DNA from: Bacillota bacterium
Lineage (GTDB): Bacteria; Bacillota; Sulfobacillia; JAJYWN01; JAJZPE01
Direction: 5' to 3'
Length of the DNA stretch: 52,239 bases
Assembly: GCA_021787335.1 (NCBI GenBank)
Contig: JAJYMC010000013.1
Coordinates: forward strand, 1-52,239
In this document: positions 29,920-37,296 of the stretch, one piece after another
Layout of the letters: every line of letters starts with the position of its first letter
Position numbering within the stretch: position 1 is the first letter of the stretch
Notes under the pieces: model-generated
Seen by the model: only the letters and a program-made list of their open reading frames with translations
The model's database searches: none
What the model was told of the DNA's origin: nothing
Translations under genes and position numbers: made by a program

Positions 29920-31215
29920 TCATGGTCCGTTCTTATCTCCCTTCTGGCGCGGCCTGGCCGATTCTCCTCCGGCAGCGGCGCCCTTGGCCTCGAGGACAGC
30001 TTGATACACTTGGCGACGGGACAGCCCAAGGCGGACGGCGACGTTCTTCCTGGCCTCCTTGCGGTCGGCCCCCCTGGCCTCCTCTTCCTTGACGAGGCGC
30101 CAGATGGTCGGCGCGCTGAGGTCCGCCGGCTCCCGCGTGGTTTCGGGCCCGGCGCCCTTCCCGGAGAGGCCCTTGCCTTCCCCACCGCCGAACCCCGAGC
30201 CGGCCACGATCAGGCAGACTTCGCCTTTGATCTCGCCCGATGGGAAGAGCCGTTCGATCTCCGCCAGGACTTCCGCGGCGGTCCCCCGATGGAAGCTCTC
30301 ATACCGCTTCGTCAGCTCCCTGGCGACGACCACGGGCCGCGACCCAAGGGAGGCCTGCACGTCTCTCAGGGTGGCCGCCAGTCGGTACGGGGCTTCGTAG
30401 TAGACCGTCGTCCAGGGGCTGTCTACTAGACGTACAAAGACCGCCCGGCGTTCCCGGGAATTGCGGGGCACGAACCCGCTGAAGGTGAAAGGCGTGGCCG
30501 GCAACCCGGAAGCGACCAAAGCGGCCAGCATCGCGCTGGGTCCTGGGATGGGCACGACCTCCAGGCCTTCGGCGACGGCCTCGCGGACGAGGTCCTCGCC
30601 GGGGTCGGAGATCCCGGGCATCCCCGCGTCCGTCACCAGGGCGACCTTCTTTCCCCGTTTGAGGTCGTCGATGATGACCGGACCCCGGGTCCGCTTGTTG
30701 TGCTCATGGTAGCTGACCATCGGCCTGGAGATCCCCTCGTGGGACAACAGGGCTCGGGTCCGGCGGGTGTCCTCGGCCACCACGTAATCCACGGAGGCCA
30801 GGACCTGAAGGACGCGGCGGGTCAGGTCGTCGAGGTTGCCGATGGGCGTCCCACAAAGGTAGAGACAGCCGGCGGCGGGGCCGCCCGCGCCGTCGTCGGG
30901 CTTCGTTCCGGCGGTGCCGGCAGTCTGAGGACGGTCGGGGTCAGAAGAGTGGGTCTCACCCAAGGCGGCCTTCTCCTCCTTGCTCAACGCTTTCCAAGCT
31001 CGCTCCAGTCTGGCGGCAGCCGAACGGCTCAACCCGCCGCGGCTGGCGACCAGTTCGACCGGGGCTCGGCCGCGGGTGTAGCGGGCTCCTTCCCCGCGGT
31101 TGTGCTCGCCGAGGCGCCGGTCGAGGTCGCGGGTCATCCCCGTGTAGTAGGTCCCGTCGGCGCACCTCACCAGGTAGATATGATAGTCCCCGGAGCGTTC
31201 AGGGTTAGTGGTCAT
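29920..31215 (-). CDS. rsmI: Fusion of GIY-YIG domain (YazA-like) with 16S rRNA methyltransferase RsmI
   Basis: 431 residues. Residues ~1-85 are a GIY-YIG nuclease-like domain (IYLVRCADGTYYTGMTRDLD). After a linker (~85-112), residues ~113-420 are RsmI, the 2'-O-methylase of 16S C1402 (LYLCGTPIGNLDDLTRRVLQ; VALVTDAGMPGISDPGE; VPIPGPSAMLAAL). In B. subtilis these are adjacent separate genes (yazA, yabC), so this is a natural gene fusion. No stop or frame break separates them. Overlaps the upstream methyltransferase gene by 11 bp. Confidence 0.9.
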   Translation of the reverse strand: MTTNPERSGDYHIYLVRCADGTYYTGMTRDLDRRLGEHNRGEGARYTRGRAPVELVASRGGLSRSAAARLERAWKALSKEEKAALGETHSSDPDRPQTAGTAGTKPDDGAGGPAAGCLYLCGTPIGNLDDLTRRVLQVLASVDYVVAEDTRRTRALLSHEGISRPMVSYHEHNKRTRGPVIIDDLKRGKKVALVTDAGMPGISDPGEDLVREAVAEGLEVVPIPGPSAMLAALVASGLPATPFTFSGFVPRNSRERRAVFVRLVDSPWTTVYYEAPYRLAATLRDVQASLGSRPVVVARELTKRYESFHRGTAAEVLAEIERLFPSGEIKGEVCLIVAGSGFGGGEGKGLSGKGAGPETTREPADLSAPTIWRLVKEEEARGADRKEARKNVAVRLGLSRRQVYQAVLEAKGAAAGGESARPRQKGDKNGP

Positions 31216-31927
31216 AGATCGCCTTCATCTCCGCGGTGTAGTCGCCATCCTTGTCGCGGACCACGAGGTCCGGCTCGACCGTGAGGCCCCCGTGGCCGCC
31301 GGCCCTGGCCTCTACCAGCACGAGCTTGGCACGCCCTCCGGGTCTGGCCCTGACCACGCGCATCCGCTTCGGCTCCAGCCCCTCACCTCGCAGCGCGGAC
31401 AGCACGTCCACCAACCGCTCGGCCAGATGGACCAGGCCGACCCGTCCCCCCGAACGGACCAGCCGGTGGGCCGCCTGGGCCACGTCTTCGAGGGTGCAGT
31501 CGAGTTCGTGCCGGGCCGCCGCCCGGCTTTCGACCGGGGACACGCGCCCGGTCCCCGGCTGGCGGAAGGGCGGGTTGGCCGTGACGACGTCGAAGGGCCC
31601 CCGCCGTCCGAGGTCGCTCCACGTGACGGTGCGAAGATCGGCCCGGAACACCCGGATGGCCCCCTCGACCTTGTTCAGGCGGGCGTTCCGGTCGGCCAGT
31701 TCGGCCAGGTCGGCCCGGATCTCGACGCCGGCGGCCGTGCTGACCTTACCCCTCGCGACCATCAGCAGGGGGATGACGCCCACGCCGGTCCCCAGGTCAC
31801 AGAGGGCGTCCCCGGCGCCGGTCCGCACGAAATGGGCGAGGAGCACCGCGTCCAATGAGAAGGTCGCTTCCCCGGGGAGTTGGATGATCTTGAAGCCCGC
31901 TCGGCCGAGGTCGTCTAGGCGTTCCAC
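31205..31927 (-). CDS. TrmN6/YabB-like adenine methyltransferase
   Basis: 240-residue class I methyltransferase: SAM loop ALCDLGTGVGVIPLLM and the adenine-specific NPPF motif in DVVTANPPF (~113-121). N-terminal LDDLGRAGFKIIQLPGEATF fits the YabB family acting on tRNA1(Val) A37. Lies between ricT and rsmI as in B. subtilis (yabB). Confidence 0.9.
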   Translation of the reverse strand: MERLDDLGRAGFKIIQLPGEATFSLDAVLLAHFVRTGAGDALCDLGTGVGVIPLLMVARGKVSTAAGVEIRADLAELADRNARLNKVEGAIRVFRADLRTVTWSDLGRRGPFDVVTANPPFRQPGTGRVSPVESRAAARHELDCTLEDVAQAAHRLVRSGGRVGLVHLAERLVDVLSALRGEGLEPKRMRVVRARPGGRAKLVLVEARAGGHGGLTVEPDLVVRDKDGDYTAEMKAIYDH

Positions 31928-31943
31928 GTCGCACCTACCGAAA

Positions 31944-31965
31944 GGACGTGGCCGCGGCCACGTCC
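31944..31965 (-). terminator. Palindromic hairpin after ricT
   Basis: GGACGTGGCCGCGGCCACGT-CC is a perfect 22-bp palindrome followed by TTTCGG on the minus strand. Possible weak terminator between ricT and the methyltransferase gene. Confidence 0.5.
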
Positions 31966-31984
31966 CGTCTTGAAGCTTCTCCTG

Positions 31985-33406
31985 CTAGACCTGAGGGTTC
32001 TCGCGCGGCGGCGGTGGCCCCGGGGGCCTGTTCCCGCGATTCTCCCGGCCTTCCCCACGGCGGCCGCGGCCGCCTCGGTGACCGCTCGGGCGGCCGTTCC
32101 CGTTCCTCGGCCCGTTGGGCTGACCGGCCTGGTGACCGGCCTGACGGCCCGCCTGCCCGCCCCCCTGAGCGCCGGCCTGACCACCGGCCTGGCCGCCGCC
32201 CTGACTTTCCCCGCGACCATTGGAACCGTTACGAGACCCGCTCTGCGGGCCGCCCTGGGCACCGCCCTGGGCGTTGTCCCGCTGGCCGGGGCGACGACCG
32301 CCGCGCCGGCCATGCTGGCGCGCATTGTCGTGGGGGCCCGGAGGCCCTTCGCGTCGCTCGTCCCTGCGGCCGTCCCGAGGCTCCTCCCGGCGAGACTCTC
32401 GCGGCGCGTCATGGCGTCCCTCCCGGGGTCCGTTCCGCGGCCCCTCGGGGCGCCTTTCGCGAGGTTCTGCCGGGCGGGCTTCTGCCGGGCGGGCTTCGGG
32501 AATCTCTTCCGGCCGGCCGACCACGGCTTCTTCCCGGGCCCCTTCAGTTGGTTCGGTCCCGATCTCTTCCATGGCCCTCGCTCGGCAGCACTTTTCGCCC
32601 GGGCGGGCGATCTCCTCCAGGGCGAACAGGACGGGCTTCCCGTTGATCTCCACGGAGACGCTGTTCCGGAGGAGGTTCTGGGCGACGACGCGGCCTTCCC
32701 CGTCGGGGGTGGCCACCGTGGACCCGACCTCCGGAAGCCCGGCGCGAGTCTGCTCATAATGGTCGCACTCGTAGCGCAGGCAGCACATCAAGCGCCCGCA
32801 GAGGCCCGATATCTTCGTCGGGTTGAGGGACAGGTTCTGCTCTTTGGCCATCTTGATCGAAACGGGGGCAAAATCGCCCAGGAACGAAGCGCAGCAGACC
32901 GGGCGGCCGCACGGTCCCAGGCCGCCGAGCATCTTGGCTTCGTCCCGCACGCCGATCTGGCGAAGCTCGATGCGGGCGTGGAAGGTGGCGGCCAGGTCGC
33001 GGACCAGCTCTCGGAAGTCCACCCGGCCTTCGGACGTGAAATAGAAGATGATCTTGCTGCCGTCGAAGGTGTACTCGCAATCGATGAGGTTCATCTCCAG
33101 GCCGTGCTCGGCGATCTTCCGAGCGCAGACGACCATGGCTTCCTGCTCCCGCTTGCGGTTCTCCGTCATCTCCGCGGTGTCTTTCTCGGTGGCCAGTCGG
33201 AGGACTTTCTTCAGCGGTGCGACGACCTCTTCATCTTTGACCGGCTTGGGGGGCACGACGACGTCCCCATACTCCACCCCGCGGGCCGTTTCGACGATGA
33301 CCGCGTCCCCCTGGGAGAGCGGGGTCTCCCCGGGATCGAAGTAGTAGACTTTACCGGCTTTCTTGAAACGGACTCCAACCACGTTCTGCAAGGCCTTTCC
33401 TCCCAA
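31985..33406 (-). CDS. ricT: RicT (YaaT)/PSP1-family protein with long disordered tail
   Basis: 473 residues, about 200 more than B. subtilis RicT. The first ~270 carry the PSP1 domain and the cysteine set that binds Fe-S clusters in the RicAFT complex (GPCGRPVCCASF; GLCGRLMCCLRYECDHYE). RicT works with RicA and RicF in RNase Y maturation and competence/biofilm control. From ~285 the protein turns into a low-complexity tail rich in Arg, Gly, Gln, Pro and Glu (PRNGPREGRHDAPRES; GGQAGGQAGAQGGGQAG), likely disordered and RNA-binding. Neighbour holB is conserved. Confidence 0.93.
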   Translation of the reverse strand: MGGKALQNVVGVRFKKAGKVYYFDPGETPLSQGDAVIVETARGVEYGDVVVPPKPVKDEEVVAPLKKVLRLATEKDTAEMTENRKREQEAMVVCARKIAEHGLEMNLIDCEYTFDGSKIIFYFTSEGRVDFRELVRDLAATFHARIELRQIGVRDEAKMLGGLGPCGRPVCCASFLGDFAPVSIKMAKEQNLSLNPTKISGLCGRLMCCLRYECDHYEQTRAGLPEVGSTVATPDGEGRVVAQNLLRNSVSVEINGKPVLFALEEIARPGEKCCRARAMEEIGTEPTEGAREEAVVGRPEEIPEARPAEARPAEPRERRPEGPRNGPREGRHDAPRESRREEPRDGRRDERREGPPGPHDNARQHGRRGGRRPGQRDNAQGGAQGGPQSGSRNGSNGRGESQGGGQAGGQAGAQGGGQAGRQAGHQAGQPNGPRNGNGRPSGHRGGRGRRGEGRENRGNRPPGPPPPRENPQV

Positions 33407-33410
33407 TAGG

Positions 33411-34397
33411 TCAAACGTTCAAGACGACGTATTCAATGGCCAGACGGGGCTGTACGTTGCGCCGCAGCCCGTCCATGGCGCGGCCGACGCGCTCGACGGC
33501 CCGGGTCAGCCGGGCGACCCCGTAATCGGCCGCGGCGCCGGCCAGAAGGTCCCTGTCGGGGCGCCCCGACAGCGCGCGATGCTCCGGATGGACCGCCATC
33601 AACAAGGCATCGCGGTACAGGGAAGCCATGTCGCCCAAGAGTTCGGCGAGTCGCTCCCGGTCTTCTCCATATTGTGCCATTCTTTCAACAAAGTCAACCC
33701 GCTCTAGGACGTCAGCCCGCCCGAGCCCGACCAGAGAGCTGCGGGCCAGCTCCAGCCGCTCATTCAGGCGCCCCGAGGTCAGCAGCTCGAGGGCTTGTCC
33801 GATGACGCCGCCGCTCATCGAGGCGGCCTGGGCGGCCTGTTCGGCCGGAGCCCCGGTCAGCCTGACGATGATTTCGGCCACTTCGGGAAGAGGAGCCGGC
33901 TTGAAGGGGACCGTCTGGCAGCGGGATAGGACCGTGCCCGGCAGCGTCGCCGGGTTGTCGGTGGTCAAGATGAGCACGCCGTATGACGGCGGCTCCTCCA
34001 GCGCTTTCAGGAGGTTGTTGGCGGCGTTCGGAGTGAGCCGGTCCGCCTCGCGGATGACGTAGACCTTGCGGCGGTCGCCGTCCGGCCGGAGGGCCAGGTC
34101 GGCCACAAGGGCTCTGGTCTGTTCGATCTTGATCCGCGGCCCTTCGCCGGTGACGACCCGGAAAGCGGGGTCGCTGCCTCTCTCGATGGCCCGGCACGAC
34201 GGGCAGCGGTCGCAGGCGTCACCCTCGGCCGAGGGCGACTCGCAGTTGAGGGCCTTGGCCAGGTTGCGGGCGGCATACAGCTTCCCGGAGCCCCGCGGCC
34301 CGACGAACAGGTAGCCGTGGCTGACCGCTCCGCGTTGGATGGTCTTGAAGAACAGGCGCTTGGCCAGGGGCTGGCCCACCAGCGACGATAGGCTCAT
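33411..34397 (-). CDS. holB: DNA polymerase III delta-prime subunit
   Basis: 328-residue clamp-loader subunit. N-terminal GQPLAKRLFFKTIQRG, Walker A GPRGSGKL (residues ~33-40), zinc module CDRCPSC with an upstream Cys, VYVIREADRLT and NNLLKALEEPP. Begins four bases after the ricT-side stop region in the conserved tmk-darA-holB-ricT order. Confidence 0.95.
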   Translation of the reverse strand: MSLSSLVGQPLAKRLFFKTIQRGAVSHGYLFVGPRGSGKLYAARNLAKALNCESPSAEGDACDRCPSCRAIERGSDPAFRVVTGEGPRIKIEQTRALVADLALRPDGDRRKVYVIREADRLTPNAANNLLKALEEPPSYGVLILTTDNPATLPGTVLSRCQTVPFKPAPLPEVAEIIVRLTGAPAEQAAQAASMSGGVIGQALELLTSGRLNERLELARSSLVGLGRADVLERVDFVERMAQYGEDRERLAELLGDMASLYRDALLMAVHPEHRALSGRPDRDLLAGAAADYGVARLTRAVERVGRAMDGLRRNVQPRLAIEYVVLNV

Positions 34398-34424
34398 CAG
34401 GACACCGCCCGGTCTTGATTCATC

Positions 34425-34754
34425 CTAGACCCGGTCGAACCGCTCGACATTGAGGACGAAGATGGCCGCCCCACCCACCAGGACCTCGACCGGGTATGGG
34501 ACGTAGGAGTCGACCGGGCCGCCGACCGGAGTCAGCGGCGTGACCAGCTGCTCTCGAGATCGGCAGGTCTTCTTGACGACCGAGACCACCTCGTTGACCT
34601 GGTTGTCCTCGACGCCAAGGAGCAAGGTGGTGTTCCCCTCCTTGAGAAACCCGCCGGTGCTGGCCAGCTTGGTGGCCCGAAAGCCCTTCTCCACTAGGGA
34701 CTCAAGGAGCCTGACCGCGTCTTTGTCCTGGACGACCGCGACAACCAGCTTCAA
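34425..34754 (-). CDS. darA: Cyclic di-AMP receptor DarA (YaaQ)
   Basis: 109-residue PII-like protein (KLVVAVVQDKDAVRLLESLV, TKLASTGGFLKEGNTTLLLG). The TGGF segment is the conserved T-loop/ligand region that binds c-di-AMP in this family. Start overlaps the tmk stop by 4 bp. Length matches B. subtilis DarA. Confidence 0.95.
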   Translation of the reverse strand: MKLVVAVVQDKDAVRLLESLVEKGFRATKLASTGGFLKEGNTTLLLGVEDNQVNEVVSVVKKTCRSREQLVTPLTPVGGPVDSYVPYPVEVLVGGAAIFVLNVERFDRV

Positions 34755-35410
34755 GCGCGGACACCCCTTCCTCGGGTCTTAAGGAATTCAAGGACGGCCG
34801 AAAGGACGTCCTGGTGCACCTCGTCAATCCCGCGACCGGCGTCGATGACCTTGAGCCGGTCGGGGTCGGCCTCGGCCAACGCCAGGTACTCCCGCCGCAC
34901 GTCGCGTCGGTAGTCCGGCCCCCGGCGTTCGATGCGGTCGCTGGACCGGGCGGAGGTCAGGTGGTCCATGGCCCGGTCGGGGTCGGCATCCAGCAGGAGG
35001 GTGAGGTCGGGCAGCAGGCCGCCGGTGGCGAACCCGTTGACCTCCCGGACGGCCCCGACGCCCAGGCCCAGGCCGCGGCCCTGATAGGCCAGGCTGGAGT
35101 CGACGTATCGGTCGGCCAGCACCAGTTTCCCCTGGGCCAACGCCGGCCTGATCCGCTCTTCGACCAGTTGGGCCCGGGAGGCCGCGTAAAGAAGGGCTTC
35201 GGCGGCCGGAGCCATCTCGTGATTGGCCGGGTCGAGGACGATGGACCGCACCTTCTCGCCGATGGCCGTGCCGCCGGGCTCACGGACCGTGAAGACCGGC
35301 CAACCACGGGCCTCGAGGGCCCGGCACAGCCGATCGAACTGAGTGCTCTTGCCGACCCCATCAAGCCCTTCGAGGCTGATGAAGACACCCTGCTTGCGTC
35401 GGTCGGGCAC
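34751..35410 (-). CDS. tmk: Thymidylate kinase
   Basis: 219 residues; phosphorylates dTMP to dTDP. P-loop FISLEGLDGVGKSTQ, DR motif VREPGGTAIGE, and LADRYVDSSLAYQG. First gene of the conserved replication block; overlaps darA. Confidence 0.96.
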   Translation of the reverse strand: MPDRRKQGVFISLEGLDGVGKSTQFDRLCRALEARGWPVFTVREPGGTAIGEKVRSIVLDPANHEMAPAAEALLYAASRAQLVEERIRPALAQGKLVLADRYVDSSLAYQGRGLGLGVGAVREVNGFATGGLLPDLTLLLDADPDRAMDHLTSARSSDRIERRGPDYRRDVRREYLALAEADPDRLKVIDAGRGIDEVHQDVLSAVLEFLKTRGRGVRA

Positions 35411-35423
35411 GGATTCAGCCCTC

Positions 35424-36920
35424 CTAAGCCAGGACCCTGATCCAGCCCAGTCCCGGGCCTCCGCCCTGGCAATGGGCGCCCGCCCGGGCCAGCCGGTTGA
35501 GTAGTTCGATGGTCTCTCGGTCGAGGCGTTCCCCGGGCATGACCGCGGGGATTCCCGGCGGGGCTGGGACGACGGCCTCGGCCGCGATTCGCCCCAGGGC
35601 GTCGGCGATGGTCACCCGCTCGGAGCGCGCGAAGAAGGCTTCCCGCGGGGTGGTCGCCGGCGGCGGAAGGTGGCGGAGGAGGACGGCGAGGTCACGACCA
35701 TCCCGTTCGTCCTGTGCCCCTCTTGCCGGCCGTCCGGCGGGTGTCCGCCGGAGGTAGTCCTCCACGCCGGCCTCCAGCCGGTCGAGGTCGCCCGCCGTGG
35801 TCCCCGGCCCGGCGATGAACAGGATGGCCCTCTCGTCGGCCAGTTCGGCGTGGACGCCATGGCGCTCGGCCAGGTCCCTCGCCAGGTCGCGGGCGTCACC
35901 GGGAGCCTCGACCACGAGGGTCAGCTTGAGCGGGTCGCGCCCGCGCGGCGAGGCCGGACCCTCAAAGACGCGTAGCCCGGGGAGAGCCGACAGCCGGGCG
36001 GCCGTCGCCCTCATCGACCGGGCAAGGCCGGCGAAGACGGCGGGCCCGGACGTGGCCATGAAGCGCCGGGCCAGGTCCAATGAAGCCATGAGGACGTATG
36101 AAGGACTCGAGGTCTGAACGGCGGCCAGGGCCGCCCGCACCCGTTCCGGGTCGAGGTCGTCCGCGGCCAGGTGGAGCAGGGCTCCCTGGGTCAGGGCGGT
36201 CCCCATCTTGTGCAGGCTCTGCGTGGCGGCCGCCACCTTCCCCGAGGCGAGGGCCCGGGAAGGCAGGTCCGGGGCGAATCCGAAGTGGGCCCCATGCGCT
36301 TCGTCCACACACACGCGGACGCCGGCGGCCGCGGCTTCCTCGCCCAGACGATCCAGGTCGGCGCAGAGTCCGTGGTAGGTCGGGTCGACCAGAAAGACGA
36401 CCCGGCCGCCCGGATGCCGGCGCACGGCCGCGGCGAGGTCCCCGGGGTCCTGCGGCAATGGCAGGCCGTAGGTCTCGTCGACGCGCGGTTCGAGGTAGAC
36501 CGGGTCGGCGCCGGTCAGCACGAGGGCGCTCAGCAACGAGCGGTGCATCGCCCTCGGCACATAGGCCTTCTCCCCTGGGCACACCGACGCCAGCATCATC
36601 GCCAGCACGCCGGCCGTGGACCCGTTGACCAGGAAGAAGGTCCTCGCCGCCCCGAAGGCCTCGGCGGCCAGGGCCTCCGCGTCGGCGATGGGTCCGGTCG
36701 GCGAATGCAGGTCGTCGAGGCCCGGCAACTCGGTCAAATCCAGGCGGACCGCTTCTCGGCCGAGGGCCTCGGACAGGAACTCGGCCGCCCCTCGCCCGCC
36801 CTTATGCCCCGGGACATGCAGGCGAATGTCCTCGTCCCGCAGGTGGGCCAGGATGGCCTCGAAAAGAGGCGCCCTCTCTTGTCCCGACGCCGATTGCCCG
36901 TGTCCTTTCATATTTAGCAT
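35424..36920 (-). CDS. Orn/Lys/Arg decarboxylase-family protein (YaaO/SpeA-like)
   Basis: About 498 residues, PLP-dependent fold type I. Motifs: IRLHVPGHKGGRG near the N-terminus, DLTELPGLDDLHSPTGPI, FLVNGSTAGVLAM, VDEAHGAHFGF and the Schiff-base lysine in SLHKMGTALTQ. Amino-acid specificity cannot be told. ATG 36920 or 36911 are both possible; ribosome sites are weak. Adjacent to tmk as yaaO is in B. subtilis. Confidence 0.92.
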   Translation of the reverse strand: MLNMKGHGQSASGQERAPLFEAILAHLRDEDIRLHVPGHKGGRGAAEFLSEALGREAVRLDLTELPGLDDLHSPTGPIADAEALAAEAFGAARTFFLVNGSTAGVLAMMLASVCPGEKAYVPRAMHRSLLSALVLTGADPVYLEPRVDETYGLPLPQDPGDLAAAVRRHPGGRVVFLVDPTYHGLCADLDRLGEEAAAAGVRVCVDEAHGAHFGFAPDLPSRALASGKVAAATQSLHKMGTALTQGALLHLAADDLDPERVRAALAAVQTSSPSYVLMASLDLARRFMATSGPAVFAGLARSMRATAARLSALPGLRVFEGPASPRGRDPLKLTLVVEAPGDARDLARDLAERHGVHAELADERAILFIAGPGTTAGDLDRLEAGVEDYLRRTPAGRPARGAQDERDGRDLAVLLRHLPPPATTPREAFFARSERVTIADALGRIAAEAVVPAPPGIPAVMPGERLDRETIELLNRLARAGAHCQGGGPGLGWIRVLA

Positions 36921-36983
36921 TTCGACGGGCGAGGTTACATTCCCTTGTTTCGGGCCTCTTGCGTGAAGGCCGACACAAGCAGC

Positions 36984-37009
36984 GACGGGGGCTTTCGGCA
37001 GCCCCCGTC
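36984..37009 (-). terminator. Hairpin after the gin gene
   Basis: GACGGGGGCT-TTCGGC-AGCCCCCGTC, 10-bp stem, right after the gin stop; the U run is weak (GCTGCTTGT). Confidence 0.6.
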
Positions 37010-37011
37010 GG

Positions 37012-37212
37012 TCATTGATAGAGTAGTCGCTTGACTTGTCGCTGCAGTCGCTCATAGCCGAGGTCGCCCGGAAACAGGGTGACGAGCCGGCGTTCGCAGC
37101 GCCGGCAGATGCTGCGCCCGCCGACCAAGAGCGGGCTGCGGGTCAGTCGTCCGCAGAGCCCGCACCGCTCCAACCTTCTATTGCCGTCCGTTCCGGCGTC
37201 GCCCGAGTTCAT
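37012..37212 (-). CDS. Sigma factor G inhibitor Gin (CsfB-like)
   Basis: 66 residues with a treble-clef-like zinc site: CGLCGR (~17-22) and ICRRCERRLV (~35-44), then GYERLQRQVKRLLY. This matches the Gin/CsfB family that restrains SigG (and other sigmas) in sporulation. Start at ATG 37212 is a guess: an upstream AGGAGGGGG at ~37250 has no start codon at proper spacing in this frame. In B. subtilis csfB also lies near yaaO/tmk. Confidence 0.8.
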   Translation of the reverse strand: MNSGDAGTDGNRRLERCGLCGRLTRSPLLVGGRSICRRCERRLVTLFPGDLGYERLQRQVKRLLYQ

Positions 37213-37296
37213 GTCGTTCACGGAGACCGCCGTAGAAGAACAGGTCCGGCCCCCTCCTAGTGTATTCATCGCCGCCCAGGTCGACACCTTTGGGGG

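Noticed and set aside
31970-33409. 479-codon plus-strand open frame opposite ricT
   Set aside because: Mirror of the low-complexity, GC-rich ricT tail; no ribosome site or recognisable domain.
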